14,416 nt of DNA from an uncultured Pseudomonadota bacterium (GTDB lineage Bacteria > Myxococcota_A > UBA796 > GCA-2862545), in contig CALATR010000340.1 in the NCBI GenBank assembly GCA_937891875.1, positions 1-14,416 of the forward strand, read 5' to 3'. The notes beneath the pieces were generated by a model. The model was given only the letters and a program-made list of their open reading frames with translations. It was not told the DNA's origin and did no database searches. The position numbers were made by a program, and so were the translations under genes. Position 1 is the first letter of the stretch. Each line of letters starts with the position of its first letter. Of this stretch, positions 6,465 to 14,118 are shown in pieces.

Positions 6465-8114
6465 ATGAACTACGGCTTCGTGATCGACAACAGCAGCTGC
6501 ATCGGCTGCCATGCATGCTCGACGGCATGCAAGTCGGAGAACCAGGTCCCGCTGGGCGTGAACCGGACCTGGGTGAAGTACACGGAGACCGGGAAGTACC
6601 CCGATGTCCGGCGGGCGTTTCAGGTCACGCGCTGCAACCACTGCAGCAATCCACCGTGTGTGCGCATCTGCCCGACGGGCGCGATGTACCAACGGGACGA
6701 CGGCATCGTCGAGTTCGACACCGACGCGTGCATCGGCTGCAAGGGCTGCACCCAGGCCTGCCCCTACGACGCCATCTACATCGACCCCAACACCCACACC
6801 GCCGCCAAGTGCCACTACTGCAGCCACCGCGTCGACGTCGGCCTCGAGCCGGCCTGCGTGGTCGTCTGTCCCGAGCACGCCATCATCGCCGGTGACCTCG
6901 ACGATCCCGCCTCCGAGATCAGCCAGAAGCTGGCCAAGAACAACGTGACCGTGCGCAAGCCCGACCAGGGCACCGCCCCCAAGGTCTTCTACATCGAGGG
7001 CAACGACATCGCCCTGCACCCGACCGCGCTCCCTCGCGAGCCCGCCGGCATGATGTTCTCCGACGTGCTCTCCCTGCACCCCGGCGAGCAGGTGCACGTC
7101 GGCGGCAGCAAGGCCTCCGCCGGCGTCGGCACCACCTCGGGCGCCGACTCCCGCCGCCGTCCCCAGCCCCAGGGCCTCGATGAGGTCGGTCCGCTCAACG
7201 TGGGCGGCAAGATGGCCGAGCACATGGTCCAGGTCGGCTACAACGCCCAACACAAGATCCAGTGGCACTGGCAGATCCCCCTCTACGTCGTCACCAAGCA
7301 CATCGCGGGTGGCGCGTTTGCGTTCATGGCCATGGCGGCGCTGCTCCCGGACAGCTGGCTGCCGTTCTCGCCCATGGCGATGGTCGGCGGCGGCCTGCTC
7401 GCCATCGTGATGACCTTCATCACGCTCTTCCTGCTCATCATCGACCTCGATCGCCCGGACCGCTTCTTCTTCCTGCTGGTCCGCCCGCAGTGGCGCTCCT
7501 GGATCGCCCGCGCCGCGTGGATCCTGTCCATCTTCAACGCGGTGTCGATGGGCTGGTGGGGCCTCGAGACGGTGGCCTGGCTCGCTGGAATCGAGGTTCC
7601 CTGGGCACTTCGGGCCGTGCTCGCCGTCATCGTGCTGCCGCCCGCGGTGATGGCCGCGCTCTACACGGCCTTCCTGTTCGCCCAGGCCGAGGGTCGCGAT
7701 CTCTGGCAGTCCACCCACGTGCCGGTGCAGATGTTCCTGCACATGCTCGTGTTCGGCGCGCTGCCCTTCGCCGTCATCGGCACCATGGCCGAGCCCGCGC
7801 GCATCGTGCTGCTGGTGGCGCTCGCCGGCTCCGCCCTGGTCACCCTGGTCAGCGACCTGTGGATGCCCCACAGCTCCGAGCTCGCCCGTCGCGCGAACCA
7901 GGAGATGGTCTCGGGTCGCTACCGCCGCCACTTCTGGTGGGGCGGCATCGGCATGGGCCACATCCTGCCGCTGCTCTTCGTCGTGATCGCGGCGCTCTTC
8001 GGCGGCATCCCCGCCGCAGGCGCCGTGCTCACCGCCGGCGTCGTGCTGGCGCTCGGTCACTACCTGTACAACACGGCCTTCGTCATGGCCCCCCAAGAAC
8101 TGCCCAACAGCTGA
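6465..8114 (+). CDS. Fused four-cluster ferredoxin and NrfD-type membrane anchor of a molybdoenzyme
   Basis: This 549-residue electron-transfer subunit combines what are usually two proteins, DmsB/PsrB and NrfD/PsrC. The first 140 residues hold four cysteine groups for four [4Fe-4S] clusters: C12/15/18/22, C57/60/65/69, C89/92/95/99 and C116/119/131/135. A polar linker (about 185-260, Ser/Gly/Arg-rich) leads to an NrfD-like domain with about eight membrane segments between 277 and 541. The linker-domain junction HWQIPLYVVTKHIAGG and the motif LDRPDRFFFLLVRPQWRSWIARAAW (329-352) are typical of NrfD/PsrC. It would pass electrons between the catalytic subunit and quinone. No signal peptide precedes the clusters, so they lie in the cytoplasm. 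The start has GGTGA at 6455-6459 and fits the sigma-54-like promoter. The catalytic gene follows after 13 bp. Confidence 0.88.
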   Translation: MNYGFVIDNSSCIGCHACSTACKSENQVPLGVNRTWVKYTETGKYPDVRRAFQVTRCNHCSNPPCVRICPTGAMYQRDDGIVEFDTDACIGCKGCTQACPYDAIYIDPNTHTAAKCHYCSHRVDVGLEPACVVVCPEHAIIAGDLDDPASEISQKLAKNNVTVRKPDQGTAPKVFYIEGNDIALHPTALPREPAGMMFSDVLSLHPGEQVHVGGSKASAGVGTTSGADSRRRPQPQGLDEVGPLNVGGKMAEHMVQVGYNAQHKIQWHWQIPLYVVTKHIAGGAFAFMAMAALLPDSWLPFSPMAMVGGGLLAIVMTFITLFLLIIDLDRPDRFFFLLVRPQWRSWIARAAWILSIFNAVSMGWWGLETVAWLAGIEVPWALRAVLAVIVLPPAVMAALYTAFLFAQAEGRDLWQSTHVPVQMFLHMLVFGALPFAVIGTMAEPARIVLLVALAGSALVTLVSDLWMPHSSELARRANQEMVSGRYRRHFWWGGIGMGHILPLLFVVIAALFGGIPAAGAVLTAGVVLALGHYLYNTAFVMAPQELPNS

Positions 8115-8127
8115 AAGGAGACGCGTC

Positions 8128-11100
8128 ATGTCCGTGCCCCAGCGCCTCGCCGACACGCTCGCCCGTCTCCTCGGACTGCCCGAGAGCCGCGGCGCCGCGT
8201 TCGCCCAGGGAGCCAGCGGCCCCCGCACCGACGAACCCAAGGCCAACCCGGAGGGGACCACCTTCGGCCAGCCCACCTACGGCCGCTCCCAGGAGGAGCC
8301 GTCCGGCGAGCTCATCACCGTCCGCCACCCCGACGGGCGCATGTCCAGCTACCCGCCACCGTCGCGGTGGGACGACTGGGTCGAGTGGGAGTCCACCGCC
8401 TGGCCCCGCAAGGTCGCCCGCCGCTACACCCTGGTGCCGACCATCTGCTTCAACTGCGAGTCCGGCTGCGGCCTGCTCGCCTACGTCGACAAGACGACGT
8501 TCGAGATCCGCAAGTTCGAGGGCAACCCGGTGCATCCGGGAAGTCGCGGTCGAAACTGCGCAAAGGGCCCGGCGACCCACAACCAGATCTACGACCCCGA
8601 GCGCATCCTCTACCCCCTGAAGCGGGTGGGCGAGCGCGGGGGCGGCGAGTGGAAGCGGGTCAGCTGGGAGGAGGCGCTGACCGACATCGCCGAGAAGATG
8701 CGGGAGAGCCGGAAGAAGTCCAAGACCGGCATCACCTACCACGTGGGTCGCCCGGGAGAGGACCACTACGCCAACCGGGCCATCCAGGCCTGGGGCGTCG
8801 ACGGCCACAACTCCCACACCAACGTCTGCTCGGCGTCCGCGCGCACCGGGTACTACCTGTCGGCCGGCTTCGACCGTCCCAGCCCCGACTATGCCCACGC
8901 CCAGGCGATCCTGCTGATCTCGAGCCCCCTCGAGACGGGCCACTACTTCAACCCGCACGCCCAGCGGATCATGGAGGGCAAGAAGAAGGGCGCGAAGATC
9001 ATCACGCTCGATCCTCGACTCTCGAACACGGCCTCCAAGTCGGACGTGTGGCTGCCCACCTGGCCCGGCTCCGAGGTCGCGGTGGTGCTGTCCTTCGTGA
9101 ACCACCTGCTGCAGACCGGCCAGGTGAACCTGCCGTTCATGGAGCGCTGGGTCGACTGGAAGGGCTTCCTGGCCCGCGCCCACGAGACCATCACCGATCC
9201 CGAGGTGCTGCAGCACTGCGGCGAGGGCAAGGGCTTCAGTGACTTCGTCGCCGCGCTGACGGCGCTGTACCGGGAGTTCACCTTCGAGCACGTGGCCGAG
9301 GTCGCCGAGGTGCCCGTAGAGCGCCTGCGCGAGGCCGCCGAGTACATCGCCCGCGCAGGAACCCGGATCGCCGCCCACAACTGGCGCTCCGCCTCCATCG
9401 CCAACCGCGGCGGCTGGCAGGTCACCCGCGCCCTGTCGCTCCTGCACGCGGTCACCGGCAGCCTCGGCAGCCCCGGCGGCACCCAGGCCAACTCGTGGAA
9501 CAAGTTCAAGCCCAAGCCCTTCAAGGAGGCGCCGCCCATCGACGCCTGGGACGAGGTGCAGCTCCCCAACGAGTACCCCTTCGCCCACTTCGAGATGAGC
9601 TTCCTGCTGCCGCACTTCCTCGAGGAGGGCCGCGGCACCATCGACGTGTACTTCACCCGGGTCTACAACCCGCTGTGGACCAATCCAGACGGCTTCATGT
9701 GGTACCGCATGCTGCGCGATCACGACAAGATCGGCATGCACATCGCGCTGACGCCCACCTGGAACGAGTCGGCCTGGTTCGCCGACTACGTGCTTCCCAT
9801 GGGCCACTCCGGCGAGCGGCACGACTTCGTCAGCTACGAGACCCACGCCGGCAAGTGGATCGGCTTCCGCCAGCCGGTGCGCCGGGTCGCCATGCAGCGC
9901 GCGGGCATCGAGGTGGACTACACCTATGAGGCCAACCCGGGCGAGGTCTGGGAGGAGTCCGAGTTCTGGAACGAGGTGTCCTGGCGCATGGACCCCGATG
10001 GATCGATGGGGATCCGCCAGTGGTTCGAGAGCCCGAACGACCCGAGCCGGCCGATCACCCAGGACGAATACTGGGCCTGGATCTTCGAGCACAGCGTGCC
10101 TGGGCTCCCCGAGGCCGCCGCAGAAGAGGGGATCACGCCGCTTGCATACATGAAGAAGTACGGTGCGTTCGAGGTCGTACGCGACAACTATGCACCCTAC
10201 GAGGCCGCGGTCGACGGCGAGGTCGACGGGGACTTCGTGGTCAAGGGCGGCAAGCAGGTGGGCGTCGTCGTCGGCAACGGCGAGAAGAAGGCCGGCTTCC
10301 CGACCCCGTCGGGCAAGATCGAGATCCTGTCGGGCACGCTCATGGACTGGGGCTGGAAGGAGCCCGAGTACAGCGTGCCGTGGCCGCTTCCGTCCCACGT
10401 CGCCAAGTCGGAGATCCCCTTCGAGGACGGCGGCATGCTGCTCCTGCCGAACTTCCGGCTTCCGACGCTGATCCACACGCGATCCGCGAACGCCAAGTGG
10501 CTGGTGGAGATCAGCCACCACAACCCCGTGTGGGTCAACACCATCGACGCGGATCGCATGGGCGTTCAGACCGGCGATCTGCTGCGGATCGAGACCGAGA
10601 TCGGCTGGTTCGTGGACCGGGTGTGGGTGACCGAGGGCATCAAGCCCGGCATCGTCGCCATCTCCCACCACCTCGGTCGGTGGCGCCTCAAGGAGGATCG
10701 GGGCCTGAACCGCATGTCGTCCGCCCTGGTCGACATCGACGAGCAGGGCACGAAGTACGGCCTGTCGGTGAAGCACGGCGCGGCGAAGTTCAAGAGTGGC
10801 GATCCCGACACCGAGCGGATCTGGTGGGAGACCGTGGGCGTGCACCAGAACCTCGCCCACGCCGTGCACCCCGACCCCATCTCCGGCGCGCACTGCTGGC
10901 TGCAGAAGGCGGTCAACGTGCGCAAGGCGGCCCCGAACGAGCGCTACGGCGAGATCCACGTCGACACCGAGAAGTCGATGGCGGTCTACCGGCAGTGGCT
11001 GTCGTGGACCCGCTCGGCGGTGGACCACAGCCCCGATGGCACCCGGCGCCCGGCGTGGCTCAAGCGCCCGCTGAAGCCCGTGAAGTCGGCGTACAAGCTT

Positions 11101-11136
11101 CCTGATGGCGTGTGGAAGGGAGGGTCGGCCAAGTGA
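8128..11136 (+). CDS. Molybdopterin oxidoreductase catalytic subunit (DMSO reductase superfamily)
   Basis: This 1002-residue catalytic subunit of a complex iron-sulfur molybdoenzyme starts after AAAGGAG (8115-8119 area). An N-terminal [4Fe-4S] site is formed by C107-x2-C110-x3-C114-x29-C144, with Lys146 after the last Cys (NCAKG). NVCSASARTGY supplies Cys234 at the position of the molybdenum ligand, as in NapA/PsrA/PhsA-type enzymes. The pterin-binding segments include LLISSPLETGHYFNPHA and IITLDPRLSNTASKSD. The C-terminal pterin-binding domain contains HHNPVWVNTIDADRMGVQTGD and GVHQNLAHAVHPDP. The first 100 residues lack a twin-arginine signal, so the enzyme should stay on the cytoplasmic side, as in SoeABC. 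The substrate is not readable from the sequence: sulfite, thiosulfate/polysulfide, tetrathionate or arsenic compounds are all known for relatives. The SulP neighbour favours a sulfur compound. The stop overlaps the chaperone's GTG. Confidence 0.9.
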   Translation: MSVPQRLADTLARLLGLPESRGAAFAQGASGPRTDEPKANPEGTTFGQPTYGRSQEEPSGELITVRHPDGRMSSYPPPSRWDDWVEWESTAWPRKVARRYTLVPTICFNCESGCGLLAYVDKTTFEIRKFEGNPVHPGSRGRNCAKGPATHNQIYDPERILYPLKRVGERGGGEWKRVSWEEALTDIAEKMRESRKKSKTGITYHVGRPGEDHYANRAIQAWGVDGHNSHTNVCSASARTGYYLSAGFDRPSPDYAHAQAILLISSPLETGHYFNPHAQRIMEGKKKGAKIITLDPRLSNTASKSDVWLPTWPGSEVAVVLSFVNHLLQTGQVNLPFMERWVDWKGFLARAHETITDPEVLQHCGEGKGFSDFVAALTALYREFTFEHVAEVAEVPVERLREAAEYIARAGTRIAAHNWRSASIANRGGWQVTRALSLLHAVTGSLGSPGGTQANSWNKFKPKPFKEAPPIDAWDEVQLPNEYPFAHFEMSFLLPHFLEEGRGTIDVYFTRVYNPLWTNPDGFMWYRMLRDHDKIGMHIALTPTWNESAWFADYVLPMGHSGERHDFVSYETHAGKWIGFRQPVRRVAMQRAGIEVDYTYEANPGEVWEESEFWNEVSWRMDPDGSMGIRQWFESPNDPSRPITQDEYWAWIFEHSVPGLPEAAAEEGITPLAYMKKYGAFEVVRDNYAPYEAAVDGEVDGDFVVKGGKQVGVVVGNGEKKAGFPTPSGKIEILSGTLMDWGWKEPEYSVPWPLPSHVAKSEIPFEDGGMLLLPNFRLPTLIHTRSANAKWLVEISHHNPVWVNTIDADRMGVQTGDLLRIETEIGWFVDRVWVTEGIKPGIVAISHHLGRWRLKEDRGLNRMSSALVDIDEQGTKYGLSVKHGAAKFKSGDPDTERIWWETVGVHQNLAHAVHPDPISGAHCWLQKAVNVRKAAPNERYGEIHVDTEKSMAVYRQWLSWTRSAVDHSPDGTRRPAWLKRPLKPVKSAYKLPDGVWKGGSAK

Positions 11137-12071
11137 GCGATCCCGCTTCTGTGCGCCGCGCCTGGTCCCGCCTGTACGGTCTGCTCGGCCACCTGCTCCT
11201 GGACGGGTGGTCGGCGGACGGGCTGGCGACCGCCCGCGCGCTCCCGGCCCTGGCCGAGCACCTGCCCGACCTGGATGACGATCGGCTGGCGGCGCGGCAC
11301 CACGCGGCCTTCGGCACCGGCGTGCCCCCCTACGTCGGGGTGCTGGTCGGCAGCGAGGGTCACATGGGCGGCGAGCGGACGCGGGAAGCGGCGGATCTGC
11401 TGGAACGCACCGGCATGCAGGCCAATCGTCGCGACGTCGAGTCCGACCACGTCGGTCTGCTCCTGCGCGCCGCGGGCTTCCTGCTGGCCGCGGAGGTCGA
11501 GGCGCTGGAGGACGGCCGCAGCGAGGTGATCGCCACCCTGCACGACCTGCAGCGCGAGCTCCTCGACCGTCACCTCCTCGCGGCGTGGCCGCCGCTGATC
11601 GTCGCGCTCCGAGGCCTGGAACTGGCCGAGTGGAGCGCCGTCGTCGGCCTCGCTGGCGAGCTGATGGTCGCCCACCGCCACGCGCTCGGCGGGGCAGGGG
11701 AGGCGGGGCTCGATCCGGTCGAAGGCGGCCTGCTCGACGACCCCAAGACCGGCCTGAAGCGGGTCGCGCGCTGGCTCACCGTGTGTGGTCAGACCGGCTG
11801 CTGGCTCACCCGCAAGGACGTCGACGAGCTGGCCATGGCCGCCGATGTGGCCCGCGGCTTCGGCGACCGCGCCAACATGCTGGAGAGCCTGTTCTTCGCC
11901 GCGGTGGACCACCAGCGCATGGACGCAGTGCTGGACGCCCTGCTCGACAAGATCGCCACCTGGGAGCGGGCAACCGCGGAGATCGGCGAGGGCGGGCTGC
12001 CGGTCCAGCCCTGGCTCGAGCGCCTGGACGGGACCCGGGCGATGGTGCGGCGGATGCGGGTCGAGATCTGA
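11133..12071 (+). CDS. TorD/NarJ-family molybdoenzyme assembly chaperone, long form
   Basis: This 312-residue, mostly helical cytoplasmic protein is expected to bind the catalytic subunit during cofactor insertion. Family marks are VPPYVGV (64-70) followed by MGGERTREAADLLERTGMQ (78-96), and ESDHVGLLLRAAGFLL (103-118), which matches the ExxDH region of TorD/DmsD proteins. LLDRHLLAAWPPLI (143-156) continues the fold. The usual domain is about 200 residues; here about 100 extra residues (205-312) form a second helical part with CGQTGCW (218-224). The GTG start is chosen because it overlaps the preceding stop (GTGA) and follows GGGAGG with about 9-nt spacing; an ATG at 11112 would add seven residues and sit inside the upstream gene. 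With a cytoplasmic partner it would act in assembly rather than Tat proofreading. Confidence 0.82.
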   Translation: MSDPASVRRAWSRLYGLLGHLLLDGWSADGLATARALPALAEHLPDLDDDRLAARHHAAFGTGVPPYVGVLVGSEGHMGGERTREAADLLERTGMQANRRDVESDHVGLLLRAAGFLLAAEVEALEDGRSEVIATLHDLQRELLDRHLLAAWPPLIVALRGLELAEWSAVVGLAGELMVAHRHALGGAGEAGLDPVEGGLLDDPKTGLKRVARWLTVCGQTGCWLTRKDVDELAMAADVARGFGDRANMLESLFFAAVDHQRMDAVLDALLDKIATWERATAEIGEGGLPVQPWLERLDGTRAMVRRMRVEI

Positions 12072-12105
12072 ATTCCGCACAGTTGCAGGGCGTTGCTGAC
12101 TGGTT

Positions 12106-12127
12106 CAGTTTGCATGAATGCAAACTG
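12106..12127. promoter_or_regulatory. Perfect 10-2-10 palindromic operator
   Basis: CAGTTTGCAT (12106-12115) and ATGCAAACTG (12118-12127) are exact reverse complements separated by GA. The palindrome covers the -35 region of the promoter at 12110-12138, so a dimeric repressor binding here would block it. A second ACTGGT copy (12099-12104 and 12124-12129) flanks it. I cannot name the regulator. Confidence 0.65.
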
Positions 12128-12138
12128 GTAGTTATCTT
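12110..12138 (+). promoter_or_regulatory. Sigma-70-like promoter of the small helical protein
   Basis: TTGCAT (12110-12115) and TATCTT (12133-12138) are separated by exactly 17 nt in an AT-richer patch and precede AGGAGA at 12156-12161. Both hexamers are weak matches to consensus (3/6 and 4/6). The start would be near 12145, about 20 nt before the ATG. Confidence 0.45.
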
Positions 12139-12165
12139 GGATGTGAATCCCATCCAGGAGAACTC

Positions 12166-12684
12166 ATGTCATACATCCAGGTCCGGGACGTCCTCGACAA
12201 CATGGCCCTTGTCCACGAGCGTCTCCAGCTCCACTACGACGAGCAGGCAGCGCTCACGACCAACGCGTCGGTGCAGGAGGCCCTGCGCCACGCTGCCGAT
12301 CGCGCCGAGCAGGCTGCACTGCTCTTCGATAGCACCAGCAACGATCAGGGACTGAACCGCTGGCTGCAGTTCGACCCGACCCAGGACGCGGTCAGCCGCC
12401 TCTCCGCGGTGCGGATCGACAACCGTCGTGGCGCCGAGCGTGTCATGCGCGACCTGCTCTCGGTGGAAGAGCTGATCCTGGCTGCGCTGACCCGCCTCGC
12501 GGAGCAGGGCATGACCGAGCGTCTCGCCCACCTGCTGGGTCGCGTGCGTGACCTGCAGGCTACCCGGACGCGCCAGCTCGCCTTCGCGCTCGCCTCGCTG
12601 ACCCAGGGCGGTCCCAACCGTGAGGACAGCCCGCCGATGAGGCGGAACAACCGGGAGGACAGCCCGCCGGTCAGTCCCCGATGA
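12166..12684 (+). CDS. Small all-helical protein, possibly a ferritin-like bundle; function unknown
   Basis: I do not recognise this 172-residue protein. Residues 1-145 are predicted by eye to form four or five long amphipathic helices: VLDNMALVHERLQLHYDEQA, VQEALRHAADRAEQAALLF, GAERVMRDLLSVEELILAALTRLAEQG, and ERLAHLLGRVRDLQATRTRQLAFALASL. The spacing of His and Glu (HERLQLHYDEQ, EELI) suggests a ferritin/hemerythrin-like bundle, but a clear metal motif is not visible. The last 25 residues are a disordered, charged tail with the unit NREDSPP twice. The ATG at 12166 is chosen for the AGGAGA at 12156-12161; the upstream ATG at 12118 lies inside the palindromic operator. It has its own promoter downstream of the molybdoenzyme operon, so a related stress or assembly role is a guess. 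Its end overlaps the opposing isomerase gene by 14 bp. Confidence 0.72.
   Translation: MSYIQVRDVLDNMALVHERLQLHYDEQAALTTNASVQEALRHAADRAEQAALLFDSTSNDQGLNRWLQFDPTQDAVSRLSAVRIDNRRGAERVMRDLLSVEELILAALTRLAEQGMTERLAHLLGRVRDLQATRTRQLAFALASLTQGGPNREDSPPMRRNNREDSPPVSPR
12616..12669 (+). repeat. In-frame tandem duplication at the 3' end of the small helical protein
   Basis: Bases 12616-12636 and 12649-12669 are 21-bp copies differing at one position, 33 bp (11 codons) apart. They encode NREDSPP twice. Near-identical codons suggest recent duplication. Between them CCGCC (12631-12635) and GGCGG (12641-12645) can form a 5-bp hairpin. Confidence 0.75.
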
Positions 12685-14029
12685 CGATGCGCTCGACGAT
12701 GACGGGCTCCTGGGGCTTGTCCCGGGAGTCGGTCGGAAGGCGGGCGATCCGCTTGACCACCTCCACGCTGGCGGCGTCGCACTGACCGAAGATCGTGTGC
12801 TTGCCGTCGAGATAGGCGAGTGGAACCTCTGCGACGAACCACTGGCTGCCGTTCGTGTTGGGTCCCGAGTTGGCCATCGCGAGCACGCCCGGTCGGTCGA
12901 AGGTGCGCCTCGAACCGTAGGTCTCGTCGATGAACTTGTAGCCGGGGCCGCCGCTGCCGGTGCCGGTGGGATCGCCTCCCTGGATCATGAACTCCGGGAT
13001 CACCCGGTGCAGCACGGTGCCGTCGTACAGCGGTGCGGCGCGCTTCTCCCCCGTCCCTGGGTCGAGCCAGGGCTGGGTGCCCCGAGCGAGCCCCACGAAG
13101 TTGCCCACGGTCACGGGCGCCATGCGCCAGAGCAGCACGCAGTCCAGCGTGCCCTCCGAGGTCTCGATGTGTGCGGTGAGGTTTCCGTCCTCGTCGACGC
13201 CGAGGAGCTCGCTGAAGGCCCGCACCGGTGCGTCCGCCGTGGCGAGCGCTCCCCCGTCGCCGAGCGGCAGGCCGGCCTTGGAGGCGAGCGGGAGGTAGCG
13301 CTCCAGATCGCCGGCGGCACGGGTCGCACTCAACAGCGAGGGCAGGGCGGGGAGATCCGCGGCCAGCGCGGTCTCGAGGGGGCCGATGGCCTCGGCGGGC
13401 CGGTCTGCTGCGAGCAGCTGCAGCCCGTGCATCATGGCCAGCACCGGCTGGTCGGGGAAGCGGGTGGCGACCGCGGCGAGGTCCGGCTCCCCCTCCTCGG
13501 GCCGGGCTCCGGTCGCCATGAGGATCAGCTGGCGCATGGCGTGGACTTCCCCGTTGTCGGGCAGCAGGCGCGTCGCCGCCAGGCTGGCCGACAGGGCGCG
13601 CTCGAGGTCGCCGGCGGCGTAGGCTGCGAGGCTGGTCCCGTACTGCACGCAGCCATTGTCGGGGTTGTCGCCCCCGAGGTCGATGAGGAACCGGCCCAGC
13701 TCGGGGTCCAGCTTGCTGTCCTGGCTCGAGCGGTACAGATCGATGCTGGCGCGGGCCAGGGAGGACGCTCCCGGATCCGTCAGGGTGTTCGCAGACTGCA
13801 GGGCTGTGTCGGCCTCGCCGCGCTCCAAGGCCTCGAGCATCAGCGCCCACGCGTCGCGGTCCTTGCGCTTGAGGCCCTCTCCGGGCGCAGGCACGCAGAT
13901 GGCGTTGGCCGGGCGGGTCGGGGTGAGCCAGGTGTCCACCGGGGCCGGCGCGCCCTTGGGGCAGCCAGCGAGCGTGGCGGCTCCGAGGCCGGCGAGGCAG
14001 GCGAGAGAGACGGGGGTGGGGGTGCGCAT
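12671..14029 (-). CDS. Lipoprotein with TPR-like region and C-terminal cyclophilin peptidyl-prolyl isomerase
   Basis: The 452-residue precursor begins MRTPTPVSLACLAGLGAA and has the lipobox LAGC with Cys23 as the lipidated residue, so it is anchored in the cell envelope. Residues about 50-260 are alanine/leucine-rich helices with TPR-like content (AAYAAGDLERALSASLAATRLLPDN). The last ~165 residues are a cyclophilin: HRVIPEFMIQGGD carries catalytic Arg342 and Gln350, followed by GTGSGGPGYKF, MANSGPNTNGSQWF and YLDGKHTIFGQ. Tyr406 stands where human CypA has Trp121, as in cyclosporin-insensitive bacterial forms. It should isomerise proline bonds in exported proteins. The start is set by the signal peptide, with GGAGGA unusually close upstream; an ATG at 14087-14089 would spoil the signal peptide. 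The 3' end overlaps the convergent helical-protein gene by 14 bp. The fusion of a TPR-like domain to a lipoprotein cyclophilin is less common than the single domain. Confidence 0.87.
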   Translation of the reverse strand: MRTPTPVSLACLAGLGAATLAGCPKGAPAPVDTWLTPTRPANAICVPAPGEGLKRKDRDAWALMLEALERGEADTALQSANTLTDPGASSLARASIDLYRSSQDSKLDPELGRFLIDLGGDNPDNGCVQYGTSLAAYAAGDLERALSASLAATRLLPDNGEVHAMRQLILMATGARPEEGEPDLAAVATRFPDQPVLAMMHGLQLLAADRPAEAIGPLETALAADLPALPSLLSATRAAGDLERYLPLASKAGLPLGDGGALATADAPVRAFSELLGVDEDGNLTAHIETSEGTLDCVLLWRMAPVTVGNFVGLARGTQPWLDPGTGEKRAAPLYDGTVLHRVIPEFMIQGGDPTGTGSGGPGYKFIDETYGSRRTFDRPGVLAMANSGPNTNGSQWFVAEVPLAYLDGKHTIFGQCDAASVEVVKRIARLPTDSRDKPQEPVIVERIVIGD

Positions 14030-14118
14030 GGTCCTCCGTGACCGACCGCGCCTATCGTCCGATCGCCCTCGGTGCGACTGACCCTCCACTGCGGCGCTCC
14101 CAGATCCGAGATCGGGGC
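14030..14118. other. Short divergent intergenic region
   Basis: These 89 bp must hold promoters for the isomerase lipoprotein (minus) and perhaps the membrane protein (plus). Only the GGAGGA ribosome site of the lipoprotein (minus strand, 14032-14037) is clear; I see no convincing -35/-10 pair. Confidence 0.4.

Noticed and set aside
8083..11028. Minus-strand open frame of 981 codons opposite the molybdoenzyme gene
   Set aside because: The plus strand encodes an unmistakable molybdopterin oxidoreductase; the antisense frame is open only because of codon-position GC bias.
12102..12113. Second sigma-54 promoter before the small helical protein (GGTTCAGTTTGC)
   Set aside because: The GG and GC are only 8 nt apart instead of 10, a spacing RpoN does not tolerate.
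12118..12165. ATG at 12118 as the start of the small helical protein
   Set aside because: It lies inside the palindromic operator and upstream of the -10 element, and has no ribosome site; AGGAGA precedes 12166.
12631..12645. Hairpin CCGCC/GGCGG as a terminator of the helical-protein gene
   Set aside because: It lies inside the coding region, is only 5 bp long, and has no T-run.
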